Positions 43,802 through 52,831 of a stretch of DNA of 64,000 nucleotides are shown in pieces (positions within the stretch are counted from its first letter, which is position 1; each line of letters opens with the position of its first letter). Under the pieces are notes generated by a model, which was given only the letters and a program-made list of their open reading frames with translations, made no database searches and was not told where the DNA came from. Made by a program: the position numbers and the translations under genes. Source of the stretch: Desulfurococcales archaeon (GTDB lineage Archaea > Thermoproteota > Thermoprotei_A > Sulfolobales > Fervidicoccaceae); the NCBI GenBank assembly GCA_009904015.1, contig WYEQ01000035.1, forward strand, positions 91,662-155,661. The letters run 5' to 3'.

Positions 43802-44782
43802 TTGAGCCTTAGGCTAAGATTAACAAAAGAAGAGAAGAAGGAGTACACGGTGGACGTGGCTATTGTGGGTACGGGTCCCGCTGGGATAGCGGCTGGCATA
43901 TACTGCGCGAGGTACATGCTCTCAACAGTATTAATAGGCGATGTCTTGGGCGGCCAGGTCTCAAAGGCTAACGTAATAGAAAATTATCCGGGGTTCCCAT
44001 CAATTAAGGCTTCGGAACTAATCGATAGATTTGCATCTCATTTGTCACGATACAACATTCCAATAATTAATGATCGCGTGGATAATGCGGTAAGAAAAGA
44101 TAATGGTGATTTAGAGCTCACAACAAGAAAAGGCTATAAAATCAGGTCGTCGGCTCTAATAATAGCTACTGGAGCTAAGGACAAGGAGCTCGGGGTTCCT
44201 GGAGAAAAAGAGTTTGTTGGTAGAGGTGTTAGCTACTGCAGCACTTGCGATGCGGCCTTTTTCTACGGTGCGAACAATGTAGTTGTTGTGGGGGGAGGGG
44301 ACACGGCTTTTGAATCAGCTTATTTATTAACGCAATATGCGAAGAAAGTCACTCTGGTCCATAGGAGAAGCGAGTTCAGAGCACAGCCCATACTTGTTCA
44401 GAGGGTGAGAGAGACCGGGAAAGTAGAGTTCGTTCTCAACGCGGTGGTGAAGGAGATTTATGGAGATGAGAAGGTAAAAGGAATTATAGTTCAAAACGTG
44501 GTGACCGGAGAAACAACCAATATTCCCGCCGAGGGAGTCTTCATCAACATTGGCTACGAGCCCGAGAAGGAGCTGGCTAAAAAGCTCGGGGTGAACCTGG
44601 ATGAAAAAGGCTATATTGTGGTCTCGCCCTATATGGAAACAAACATTGATGGGATATTCGCTGCTGGAGACGTGACTAACCTGTGGGTTAACTTTAAACA
44701 AATAATAACATCAGCTGCTCAGGGAGCGGTAGCTGCTTACTCGGCTTACCGATACATTATGAACAAGAAAAAAGATAAATAA
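43802..44782 (+). CDS. trxB: Thioredoxin reductase
   Basis: This FAD/NAD(P)H disulfide oxidoreductase has GTGPAGIAA for FAD, the redox-active Cys146-Ser-Thr-Cys149, VVVGGGDTAFE for the pyridine nucleotide, and GIFAAGDV at the C terminus. 326 residues, slightly longer than usual at the N terminus. Start TTG 43802 with GGTGAT about 9 nt upstream. It is divergent from cyaB and converges with the surface metallophosphoesterase with a 4-nt gap. Confidence 0.95.
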   Translation: MSLRLRLTKEEKKEYTVDVAIVGTGPAGIAAGIYCARYMLSTVLIGDVLGGQVSKANVIENYPGFPSIKASELIDRFASHLSRYNIPIINDRVDNAVRKDNGDLELTTRKGYKIRSSALIIATGAKDKELGVPGEKEFVGRGVSYCSTCDAAFFYGANNVVVVGGGDTAFESAYLLTQYAKKVTLVHRRSEFRAQPILVQRVRETGKVEFVLNAVVKEIYGDEKVKGIIVQNVVTGETTNIPAEGVFINIGYEPEKELAKKLGVNLDEKGYIVVSPYMETNIDGIFAAGDVTNLWVNFKQIITSAAQGAVAAYSAYRYIMNKKKDK

Positions 44783-44786
44783 TTAA

Positions 44787-46820
44787 TTACTTTTTCCTTA
44801 AGAGCAAAACAGCTACCATTATCACTACTAGTACTACTATTGACCCCAGTATCTCTATGTTTTTAGCGCCGCTGGGTTTCTCTGTTGATGTGGCGGTAAC
44901 TATTGATTGTGTTGGAGTAGTGGTTTCAGCGGGTTTCTCCTGGGTTGTCTGCGTCGTAGTCGTCTGAGTCGTGGTGGTTGTGGGGACAAGCGTCGTTTGA
45001 GTAGTAGTTGTGTAAACCGATGTCTGGGTAGGTGTAGAGGAGGTTAACGTGGTTGTTAGTACTACGAAGTTTACTTTAATCCAGTCGGTCGTGGATTGAT
45101 GATCAGCTAGATCTACGGCTACGGCTCTAATATTCAGAGAAGTGATACTGCTAGGCAGTAATGGCAACTTAGCCGTATAGTACTCGCCCGTATACGGGAA
45201 TGCTAACACTTTATACGTGTCCCCGCCCGGGGCCATGTACTCTACATAAATGTTTTTGAGTCCCCACTCGTTGTCTGTAGCTTTGACTATCACTTCTATT
45301 CTGTCCTTACCCGCTATAGGTGTGCTAGGCTTTAGTTGAGCTATTTCTATTGTTGGAGGCTTGATGTCCTCTATGTTTGATATAGCGATCAGGAGCTTGT
45401 AGCTTTCAGAAAGACTGTTTATCTTCACATTGACTTCATTTATGTTTGCTTGGTACTCAAGCTTGTAATCCACGTTCTCTGCTTTTGTATATATTGTTTG
45501 ATTTAACATCGTATCTATGTTTCCAATTAATCTAAGAGCTACGCGGCTGTTCTGGTTAATCATATTCTTTAAGTCCTTATCATTTCCCTCTAAGAGGAAG
45601 ACTAATGATGCGTTGGAGTAAGCGTAGTAAACACTAGTTTTATCTAGATTAATGGCTATCGTTGGGTCAAAAACCGTTGTGCCGGGCCTAGGCACTATGT
45701 TGACGGTTCCATTTGCGTAGACATCAATAATTTTTATTCCGCGATAATCTCCTTCTCTAACTCCTCCTCCAGTAGCAACCGTGGTCACGAAGTAGGTCTT
45801 GTTGTTGTAAAGGACTAGACCATCAGCGTGAGTATGCCCTGAAAGCACTAAATTAACGTTATATTTATCGACTAGCTCCAGGAGCCTGGCAGTAATGTCT
45901 GGGGCCTCCCTCCAGCTTGGGTAAAATAAATCAGGGTTTCTGTTAACCAGTGCGGAGGGATCTCCATTTACTTTTGCTACCAGTTTTGTATTAAATACTG
46001 GGTGATGGAAAAACAGTATTTTCATTGTTGAATCCTTGTTCTCCTCGAGCGTTTTCTCAAGAAAATCGAGTTGCTGAGAGGTTAGTCTTCCATAGTAGCC
46101 CGTGTCAAGCCCAATGAATAAGTATGGTCCCCACCTAGTATAGTACACGTTCTTGCCTACTATGTAGCCATAATTAGATAGCGCTGAGTCACCCGAGTAG
46201 TCGTGGTTTCCAGGTACAATTAAGGTCGGTATGCCGGCCAGGTTTGTTAGCTTGTAGAGCGTGTAGTAATCCTTGGACATTGCTCCTACATCAACCGTGT
46301 CGCCGGTGTGTATGATTAAGTCGCTTCCAAGAATAGTTGATAATAAAATAGCTTCTAGTAGATAAGAGTCAGATGTTCTTCCGTTGTCAAGTACAAGTCC
46401 AATGTGAGTGTCCGTTATATGTGCTATTCTAAGTTTCTCTGGCCAAACCGGGAAAACAACTATGCTTCGAGGAGAATATAGAGTTGCGGTTCCACACAAT
46501 ATTTCTAGGTCATACAGCCCGCTTGGGACATTAATCTTGAAGTTGACAACGTAGATATTGCCATCCAATCTAGTATCGAATAAAGTTATGTTAACAGCAT
46601 AGTTTGGCGAAATTAGGCTCAGACTGCTCGGGGGGCTTGGGCAAGCCACTCTCGCGCTGGCTTCCTGTCCTTCGAGCACTACTATGGGGCTGGACCATCT
46701 CGGCTCTAGCACGAATCCTTGAGCTTGCTGGGCATAACTGATGCTCATTAGGCTTAGCATAAATATTGCAACAATAAGAAATAGTAGTCTAGTTTTCCCC
46801 GACTCAAGCTGACTATACAT
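44787..46820 (-). CDS. Secreted cell-surface metallophosphoesterase with C-terminal anchor
   Basis: A signal peptide (hydrophobic core LLFLIVAIFMLSLMSIS) leads into a calcineurin-like domain: DTHIG, GDTVD, GNHDYS, HH and GHTHADG near residues 136-340. A Thr/Pro-rich low-complexity linker (roughly residues 590-645) and a final membrane helix (ILGSIVVLVVIMVAVLLL) ending RKK anchor it. The Thr run is likely glycosylated. GTG 46829 is in frame; ATG 46820 is chosen, with GGTTAG upstream. It may be a phosphatase or nucleotidase on the outer face. Confidence 0.85.
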   Translation of the reverse strand: MYSQLESGKTRLLFLIVAIFMLSLMSISYAQQAQGFVLEPRWSSPIVVLEGQEASARVACPSPPSSLSLISPNYAVNITLFDTRLDGNIYVVNFKINVPSGLYDLEILCGTATLYSPRSIVVFPVWPEKLRIAHITDTHIGLVLDNGRTSDSYLLEAILLSTILGSDLIIHTGDTVDVGAMSKDYYTLYKLTNLAGIPTLIVPGNHDYSGDSALSNYGYIVGKNVYYTRWGPYLFIGLDTGYYGRLTSQQLDFLEKTLEENKDSTMKILFFHHPVFNTKLVAKVNGDPSALVNRNPDLFYPSWREAPDITARLLELVDKYNVNLVLSGHTHADGLVLYNNKTYFVTTVATGGGVREGDYRGIKIIDVYANGTVNIVPRPGTTVFDPTIAINLDKTSVYYAYSNASLVFLLEGNDKDLKNMINQNSRVALRLIGNIDTMLNQTIYTKAENVDYKLEYQANINEVNVKINSLSESYKLLIAISNIEDIKPPTIEIAQLKPSTPIAGKDRIEVIVKATDNEWGLKNIYVEYMAPGGDTYKVLAFPYTGEYYTAKLPLLPSSITSLNIRAVAVDLADHQSTTDWIKVNFVVLTTTLTSSTPTQTSVYTTTTQTTLVPTTTTTQTTTTQTTQEKPAETTTPTQSIVTATSTEKPSGAKNIEILGSIVVLVVIMVAVLLLRKK

Positions 46821-46959
46821 TCTAACCACTATAGTACATAGTGTTGCTTTTCAGTAAAAATTTATATTCTATTTAAAAACGGTAATAATACTAGATTTTT
46901 TTATTAACTACATAACTGAATATCCTTACAAGATATCCAGATGAGATGGTGATTACGAG

Positions 46960-47199
46960 ATGTCTATCGGAAAGATAAAAGGAGCAAACGCTCACGGACA
47001 CTTAGGATGGGTTACAGTTAGGTGCAGGATATGTGCGAGGCTTGAGGATTACACGAGAGCGGTCATTTACGTGTGCCCTGAATGCATGAAGAAAATCCCA
47101 GCTTATTATTGTTCATCTTGCGCTAAGGTTCTACACTATAAATGTCCATATTGCAAGACTCCTCTCGTGACTCTATCTTCTTTCCTTTCCGGTAAGTAA
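46960..47199 (+). CDS. Small double zinc-ribbon protein
   Basis: This 79-residue protein has four CxxC pairs (CRIC, CPEC, CSSC, CPYC), enough for two zinc ribbons, and a basic N terminus. The start is ATG 46960 with GGTGAT upstream. I do not recognise a named family; small rubredoxin-like zinc proteins are common in Crenarchaeota and often bind nucleic acid or proteins. The next gene begins 11 nt after its stop. Confidence 0.75.
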   Translation: MSIGKIKGANAHGHLGWVTVRCRICARLEDYTRAVIYVCPECMKKIPAYYCSSCAKVLHYKCPYCKTPLVTLSSFLSGK

Positions 47200-47210
47200 G
47201 GGGTTTAGTT

Positions 47211-47555
47211 TTGGTTTTCTTGACTGAATGGCTAAATCAACACGAGAGAATTGTTTACGAATGTATCGATGACGGCTGTTTTTACTCCATCGATGTTTTT
47301 TGCGAAGGAATGAACAAAAACATCCTTGATGAAGCCAGCGAAAAGATGCAACTACACGGCGAATGGCATGTTGTTTTCAGGGAGGTCAAGGCTAGCTCAA
47401 ACATTACTGTAGAAGCGGAGTACTTATACAACAATGCAACAGGCATCCTGCAACTAATCAACATTAAAGTCAAGAGCCCCCGAAAACTAGAGCAGTTAGA
47501 AATTGTGGATTTAAAGAAAAGGCTTTGTGAGCAGCTGACCTCCTCCCCGCCCTAA
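47211..47555 (+). CDS. Uncharacterised protein, 114 residues
   Basis: I do not recognise it. It is a small alpha/beta protein (HERIVYECIDDGCFYSIDVF; then NITVEAEYLYNN) with a Lys/Glu-rich helical tail. Start TTG 47211, with AAGGGG upstream in the zinc-ribbon gene's end, so the two are probably co-expressed. Its last residues (LTSSPP) and stop codon come from the mini-element at 47535-47577, so the natural C terminus may be changed. Confidence 0.55.
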   Translation: MVFLTEWLNQHERIVYECIDDGCFYSIDVFCEGMNKNILDEASEKMQLHGEWHVVFREVKASSNITVEAEYLYNNATGILQLINIKVKSPRKLEQLEIVDLKKRLCEQLTSSPP

Positions 47556-47577
47556 AGGGCAAGGCTTTCAGTTGTAA
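47535..47577 (-). repeat. 43-bp mini-copy of element ends (collapsed left + right end)
   Basis: On the minus strand: TTACAACTGAAAGCC, then the hairpin TTGCCCTTTAGGGCGGGG, then AGGAGGTCAG. It matches the left end at 42939 and the right end at 43186 with nothing between them. It lies over the 3' end of the preceding gene. The stem could also act as an RNA hairpin. Confidence 0.7.
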
Positions 47578-47649
47578 CAAATATTAACAACATAAATTTT
47601 TAGTTTCTTAACATTGATATTGTATTCATACGAATGCTGGTGCTGAGTA

Positions 47650-49029
47650 ATGCTTAACGAATTGAAGTACGATATATTAATCATTGGAGGTGGACCTGCA
47701 GGTTCCTCGCTAGCTTATTTTTTGTCTAGAAAAAACATGTACAGAATAGCTCTTGTTGAGGGGAAGCCCTGGAAAGATGTATGGGGCAAGCCGTGCGGGA
47801 ACGCCATTGGGGCTCACCACTTCGCTGAGAGAAGACTTGTCGAGCCTCCCAGCGAGGCAATTAAACAAGTGGTTAACGGTGTGGAAATATATAGCCCAAG
47901 AGAGGATGTTGTCCTAAGAGCCTATGGGAAAGGTTTTATTATCGATAGAACTAGGTTTGGTCAGTACCTGCTTAAAGCATCAATGGATAAGGGAGTAGAA
48001 GTTTTCCTATCCTCTCATGCCAAGAAGCTGTTAATCGAAAACAACGAGGTGGTAGGGGCCCAAGCAGTTATTGATGGGGGAGAAAAAATTATTCATGCTA
48101 AAATAGTGATTGATGCTACTGGAGCTGCTTCTCCGCTTAGAAAACAGCTTCCCCCTCACCTCCCTGTTGCCGAGCAGCTAGACCCGAGGGACTCTGATTT
48201 AGCTTTTAGAGAAATACTCGAGATTGGCCAGGATATTGAGAGACCTGACTTCATAAGAATATACCTTGACCAAAACGTTGCTCCAGGAGGTTACTGGTGG
48301 TACTTCCCTGAGGGCAGAAACCAGGTTAACCTTGGTCTAGGTGTTCAGAACGGCGTGAACAACCCTGACCCGAGAACCCAGTACAGAAAGTTCTTGTTGG
48401 CTAGAAAAGATGTTCAGCCAGTGCTAAAAGTGATTAGCTCTGCAGGCGCGATCGTCCCTACAAGAAGACCGCTTGATAGCTTGGTGTGGAATAGATACAT
48501 CGTCATCGGGGATGCGGCCTTCACAGTTAATCCAGTACATGGTGGCGGGATGGGGTACGCTATTGAGTCAGCTTACTGCTCATCGTTAGCGATAGACCAT
48601 GCATTCGAGAAGAGCGATTTCACCGTCAATGGGCTATGGGAAACCAACACTTGCTATATGCCTAATATAGGCGCAAAGCAAGCAGCTTTGGAGGTAGTTA
48701 GATACTTCCTGCAAAAACTAAGTAACGAGGAACTGCAGTTTATAATGGAGAAAAAAATAGTGAGCGAGGAAGACGTAGATATACTTAGCAGAAAAGCTGA
48801 GCTGAAATCAGATGTCATCGCGAACATACAAGGTGCTCTAAGCGATCTCGGCAAGCTGTTCAGAGGCTTAAAAAAGCCATCGTTGTTGATGAAGCTAAAA
48901 AAGCTATCAGATTACATGGAGGAGATGAAAAAGCTGTATCGCAACTACCCATCAACTCCCAACGGCCTTGATGCGTGGAGAGAGAGTGTTAAGGCATTAG
49001 TTGAGAGCTACCGTAGAGAGTTCGAGTAG
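47650..49029 (+). CDS. Geranylgeranyl reductase family flavoprotein
   Basis: This FAD protein has GGGPAGSSLAY near the N terminus, the KPCGNAIG motif with a conserved Cys, the WWYFPEG motif in the substrate-binding region, and GDAAFTVNPVHGGGMGYAIES for FAD binding. Such enzymes saturate the isoprenoid chains of archaeal membrane lipids. 459 residues. Start ATG 47650 with GGTG upstream. It is followed 17 nt later by a related gene. Confidence 0.85.
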   Translation: MLNELKYDILIIGGGPAGSSLAYFLSRKNMYRIALVEGKPWKDVWGKPCGNAIGAHHFAERRLVEPPSEAIKQVVNGVEIYSPREDVVLRAYGKGFIIDRTRFGQYLLKASMDKGVEVFLSSHAKKLLIENNEVVGAQAVIDGGEKIIHAKIVIDATGAASPLRKQLPPHLPVAEQLDPRDSDLAFREILEIGQDIERPDFIRIYLDQNVAPGGYWWYFPEGRNQVNLGLGVQNGVNNPDPRTQYRKFLLARKDVQPVLKVISSAGAIVPTRRPLDSLVWNRYIVIGDAAFTVNPVHGGGMGYAIESAYCSSLAIDHAFEKSDFTVNGLWETNTCYMPNIGAKQAALEVVRYFLQKLSNEELQFIMEKKIVSEEDVDILSRKAELKSDVIANIQGALSDLGKLFRGLKKPSLLMKLKKLSDYMEEMKKLYRNYPSTPNGLDAWRESVKALVESYRREFE

Positions 49030-49046
49030 CCTGGCCCAAGCTGATT

Positions 49047-50123
49047 ATGTTGCAGAAAATAGCTATTGCGGGGTCAGGCGTAGCTGGCTCAAACCTGGCT
49101 GCTTGGCTCGCTAAATCTAATTATCCTGCTCTAGTGTATGTATATGACCCTCAGCTCAACTATCAGAAGGCTTGTGGAAATATTCTTCTGCCTGAAGCAC
49201 TAGAGTACTTAGCGGTGAAACCGGAAGTCACGAATTTTATTGAAGAATACGAAGTATGGGTGAATAACAAAAAGGTCGTTTCTTTCTCTATGGATAAAAA
49301 CTCTTCGTGGATGGTTATTGATAAGGAAAAACTTGTTTCATCTCTTAGAGAGGCTTGGATACATAAGTACAGCTTCATAAGGAAGCCCGTGGACCCATAT
49401 GAAATTAGGAGCGACTACGAACTAGTTATTGATTCCAGGGGGCCTTTTTCCAGCAATGCTTTGAGGAAGATTCTTGTTGCAAGAGGGATTTTTGAGCCTA
49501 AACGAGATATCGAGGACAGGATTATCCTTAATTTCGATACAGTTAACATTGGTCTCTCGTGGATATTTCCTTACCGTGATAAGCTGAATATTGGTTATGG
49601 AGCCCTTAAAATACAGAATCCCGTAGAGAGATTGAAGAGTTTCGTGGAGTCAACTGGCATGGGTGTTTTTGACAAGAGTGCGGTTAGGACCTCGCTTTTA
49701 ACAATAGATTACCCCTTATCAAGAGCAATAGAAGGCAATGTTGTTAGAACGGGCGAGGCTCTTGGCCTTGTCTTAGCTCTTGGTGGAGAAGGAAACAGGC
49801 TAGCTATTATGAGCTCAAAGATTTTAGCTGATATCATAATTCATAATGAAAACCTTGATGTTTACAAAAAGAGACTGAGGAGGCTGTTCAGAGAGACTGT
49901 GAAGCAGGGATTCGTGTTGAAGCTGCTAAGCTCAATAAATGATTATAAGGCTATAGAGAATGCTATGAGCAGCCTTGATGTAAGTTTTTACAAAAAATTC
50001 TTGCTTGGCTCCTTTAACTTAAAAAAGGCTTTCCTCGCCGGGCTGAAAACAGGAGTTTTTCTCAGGGGTTCCATGAGGCTATACCTCGAATTCATTGCGC
50101 GATACTTGTCATTGTTTATTTGA
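49047..50123 (+). CDS. Second geranylgeranyl reductase-like FAD protein, shorter
   Basis: 358 residues with AIAGSGVAGSNLAAWLA, KACGNILLPEA (same Cys-Gly motif as its neighbour), LSWIFPYRDKLNIGYG in place of the WWYFPEG element, and GEALGLVLALGGEGNRLA for FAD. It is clearly paralogous to the upstream gene but 100 residues shorter, mainly at the C terminus. Co-transcription is likely. It may reduce a different lipid or quinone side chain; that is an inference. Its end overlaps the convergent acylphosphatase gene. Confidence 0.72.
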   Translation: MLQKIAIAGSGVAGSNLAAWLAKSNYPALVYVYDPQLNYQKACGNILLPEALEYLAVKPEVTNFIEEYEVWVNNKKVVSFSMDKNSSWMVIDKEKLVSSLREAWIHKYSFIRKPVDPYEIRSDYELVIDSRGPFSSNALRKILVARGIFEPKRDIEDRIILNFDTVNIGLSWIFPYRDKLNIGYGALKIQNPVERLKSFVESTGMGVFDKSAVRTSLLTIDYPLSRAIEGNVVRTGEALGLVLALGGEGNRLAIMSSKILADIIIHNENLDVYKKRLRRLFRETVKQGFVLKLLSSINDYKAIENAMSSLDVSFYKKFLLGSFNLKKAFLAGLKTGVFLRGSMRLYLEFIARYLSLFI

Positions 50124-50388
50124 TTATCTGGAAGGAGTCAAACTCGCCCTTATAGCTCATCCACTCTACGCATAGCTTTTCCACATGTGCTAGTGGCGGT
50201 CCTGTAAGAGCCCATCTGACAAGCTCCTTTATTTTATCGATATTACCCTCAACTATCGCTTCTACCGAGCCATCAGGATTGTTCTTCACCCATCCCTTCA
50301 GGCCTAGCTTATCAGCATTATCCTTCATGTGCTTACGAAAGAATACTCCTTGTACCCTGCCGTATATCAATATGTGAGCGCGGGCCAT
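50116..50388 (-). CDS. acyP: Acylphosphatase
   Basis: The 90-residue protein hydrolyses acyl phosphates. GRVQGVFFRKHMKDNADKL gives the active-site Arg, and GWVKNNPDGSVEAI the catalytic Asn, both intact. ATG 50388 is chosen over TTG 50391. It overlaps the preceding convergent gene by 8 nt and is divergent from thiI. Confidence 0.93.
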   Translation of the reverse strand: MARAHILIYGRVQGVFFRKHMKDNADKLGLKGWVKNNPDGSVEAIVEGNIDKIKELVRWALTGPPLAHVEKLCVEWMSYKGEFDSFQIIK

Positions 50389-50451
50389 CAATTCTCATCG
50401 CCGGAAATGACATTAAACCAAGAGTGCTTAATTTTCTTCTCGGTGGGGAAC

Positions 50452-51675
50452 TTGGATTTCAATGTTATTATAGCATCGCTCGGAGAGGTTGCAGTCAAGG
50501 GAGTGATGACCAGGAGGAGGATGCAGAGGGCTCTACTCAGCAATATCGAGAGCGCTCTCAGAAGGTGGGGTGTAAGCACGTATTCCTTGAGAATAGAGGG
50601 CGGCAGATTCTACGTTGAGAACATAAATGATATTAGAAAAGGGGTAATCTCCATAATGCATGTGTTTGGTCTAGAAAAAGTGATTCCAGCACGCATGATT
50701 GCTTTTGACACGCTGGACGACCTAGCTGAGCAGGTAGGAAAGCTATACGGTGGGCTCGTTGCTGGGAAAAAGTTTAGAGTAACTGCTAGCAGGGTTGGGA
50801 AGCATGACTTCACAAGCATTGATGTAATGAGGAAGGTCGGTGAGGCCTTGAGGAGGCTTGGGGGAATCGTTGATTTAGAGAACTATGATGTTGAGGTACA
50901 CGTTGATGTTAGGGACAAAAAGGCGTACGCATATACGAATTTCTTTTATGGGTTAGGGGGGATCCCCGAGGGAACTGAGGGCAAGGTACTGGCTCTTGTC
51001 TCCGGCGGCTTTGATTCCCCTGTGGCTGCTTGGATGATGATGAAGAGAGGAGCTACAGTGGATTACGTGTTCTTCAATATAGGTGGGGAGGAGCAGAGGA
51101 AAATACTCTATGATGTCTGCTGTACTCTCTACTGCTTATATAGCTATGGCCGCGACCAGTTCCTCTGGGACGTTGAGTTTCGATGGATATTTCCATTGAT
51201 GAACACTGTACCAGTAAGCCTGAGGGGAGTTTATCTTAAAAAAGCGATGTATCTAGCCGCTGAGCACATTGCGTTAAAGAATAACTACAAAGCTCTCGTC
51301 ACTGGTGAAAGCCTCGCCCAGGTTGCTAGCCAGACCCTACAGAACCTTGTCGCAACAGAAGATGGAGTAAAGCTACCTATATTCAGACCGCTGATAGGAA
51401 TGGACAAGAAAGAGAGCATAGCAAAATCAATTGAGATTGGGACATACAAGGTGAGCGTGAAATCAAAAGAGTTCTGCGCCCTAGCAACGCCGCATCCCAG
51501 CACAAGCGTCAAGACTGAAACAATAAACAAGTATATCCAAGAAACAAACCTCCTCGACACAATAAAAACAATGACCGAAAACTACTCTAAGACCATCAAG
51601 CTCAGCCAAGCATGCGAATGCGAAAAAATAATTCAAGAAAGAGAAGAAGAAATAGGCAAGAAAATAAAAATTTAA
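50452..51675 (+). CDS. thiI: tRNA 4-thiouridine synthase ThiI-like
   Basis: It adenylates U8 of tRNA and transfers sulfur. The THUMP domain is followed by the PP-loop SGGFDSPVAAW and by GESLAQVASQT. EFCALATPHPSTSV near the C terminus provides a conserved Cys; no rhodanese domain follows, as in archaeal forms. The frame is open to 50329, over the acylphosphatase gene. TTG 50452 has GGTGG upstream and gives the usual N terminus (LDFNVIIASLGE); ATG 50407 is the alternative. The tRNA-Arg gene follows within 5 nt. Confidence 0.88.
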   Translation: MDFNVIIASLGEVAVKGVMTRRRMQRALLSNIESALRRWGVSTYSLRIEGGRFYVENINDIRKGVISIMHVFGLEKVIPARMIAFDTLDDLAEQVGKLYGGLVAGKKFRVTASRVGKHDFTSIDVMRKVGEALRRLGGIVDLENYDVEVHVDVRDKKAYAYTNFFYGLGGIPEGTEGKVLALVSGGFDSPVAAWMMMKRGATVDYVFFNIGGEEQRKILYDVCCTLYCLYSYGRDQFLWDVEFRWIFPLMNTVPVSLRGVYLKKAMYLAAEHIALKNNYKALVTGESLAQVASQTLQNLVATEDGVKLPIFRPLIGMDKKESIAKSIEIGTYKVSVKSKEFCALATPHPSTSVKTETINKYIQETNLLDTIKTMTENYSKTIKLSQACECEKIIQEREEEIGKKIKI

Positions 51676-51679
51676 TTAA

Positions 51680-51754
51680 GGGCCCGTGGCCCAGCCAGGA
51701 TAGGGCGCCGGCCTCCGGAGCCGGTGGTCCGGGGTTCAAATCCCCGCGGGCCCG
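51680..51754 (+). tRNA. tRNA-Arg (anticodon CCG)
   Basis: The acceptor stem pairs GGGCCCG with CGGGCCC, the D arm GCCC with GGGC, the anticodon stem CCGGC with GCCGG around loop CTCCGGA (anticodon CCG, reading CGG), and the T arm CGGGG with CCCCG around TTCAAAT. G is the discriminator base; CCA is not encoded. 75 nt, no intron. It is immediately after thiI. A decayed copy of its 3' half is at 53821. Confidence 0.96.
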
Positions 51755-52349
51755 CTGAGTTTAGCATATTAACCCCTGAGGTTTGCGATTCTTTAACTTC
51801 AGCAAAGTCTTCAAGATTGATGGTTTAAGATAATATGATGTGTATACTTGTATGTTTCAAGAACCGAGGTTTCCAAATATATTGAGTAGGCTCAGGAGAG
51901 CGCTAAATTATGTGAGTGGCGCTTATTTCTCCATAGAGACTTTAAGACTGTTTAAATAACCTTCAGAGATCAGTACCGGTGGAAGAATACAGACAAAAAT
52001 ACATAAAAAGACGTAGGTAAAGAATGTGAAATTCTTCTGGAAGTTGTAGCTAGTGATATTATTGTGAATAGGGATTTTTTTAATATACTGATTACTAAGC
52101 TCTTTACGTATTGTTTGTCTAATGTAGCTTAAGATTTGTAATTACTTAGTGTTAGTTAAATTAATCAAAAAGGAAATCGGTCTTAATATATCATACATTT
52201 TTAATAATTATTATACTTTCACGCATAGCGTATCTTAATATATATAATATCATAGCTACCAAGAGGTCTGCTACTGAGGGTATCAGATATGATATATATC
52301 AATAAAGTAAGATGATATTAAAACTTGTAAGAACCATACTAGCAATATC
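51755..52349. other. Non-coding AT-rich stretch after tRNA-Arg
   Basis: About 600 nt without a convincing gene. The largest item I noted is a 35-codon frame at 51852-51959 (begins MFQEPRFPNILSRL) without a good ribosome binding site. Many stops in all frames and poly-A/T runs suggest decayed sequence. I see no tRNA or C/D RNA. Confidence 0.5.
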
Positions 52350-52767
52350 TCAATTCTTAACCTTCGGCATAGACTCATTAAATAACGCTTGATCTTTGCG
52401 AAGTATATAATATTCTCCTATGAGTCCTTCTGCCACAGGTGCAATCCAATTAACTGATGCTGTTAAATATGCCACCCAATACTATATTAATTCTAGTACA
52501 GCTACCATAGAGCTTACTATTAAGCCTGCTAGTATTAACCACTTCCTCCACTTAAGTCTCTTAAATATTTTAGTTAACGCCAGGTTGTCTGCAAAAGCAT
52601 TAGCCGTGTTTGTGGTGAATTGGAGTAACCGAGCAAATATTAATAGTGGCCATAGAGGTCCTGAGACTTGAAATAGCTGAAATAGAGGAGATAGCTATGC
52701 CATATGTATCTGGAAATGCCTTAAGAATTTGAGCAAAAGCGGTAGGTAAATTAAAGTTGCAATAATG
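52350..52767 (-). pseudogene. NCS1-type permease remnant (nucleobase/hydantoin/allantoin transporter)
   Basis: The minus strand encodes two joined fragments: NLPTAFAQILKAFPDTYGIA, then after a frameshift near 52680 a stretch with GPLWPLLIFARLLQFTTNTA and LTKIFKRLKWRKWLILAGL, then an in-frame TAG near 52485, and finally WIAPVAEGLIGEYYILRK. The last piece matches the end of NCS1 permeases, where a G-I-ADYYLVRR-like motif occurs. Only about 135 of the expected 450 residues remain, so this is a truncated, frameshifted pseudogene. The adjacent racemase supports a hydantoin-related substrate. Confidence 0.6.
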
Positions 52768-52831
52768 TCATAACTTAAATGTAAATTTTATATTTATTCA
52801 TTTAATTTACTTATTTATTTGGGCGCAGTTT

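Noticed and set aside
52420..52671. Plus-strand frame of 83 codons inside the accessory segment
   Set aside because: It is the reverse complement of the NCS1 permease remnant, whose minus-strand translation is more protein-like and matches a family.
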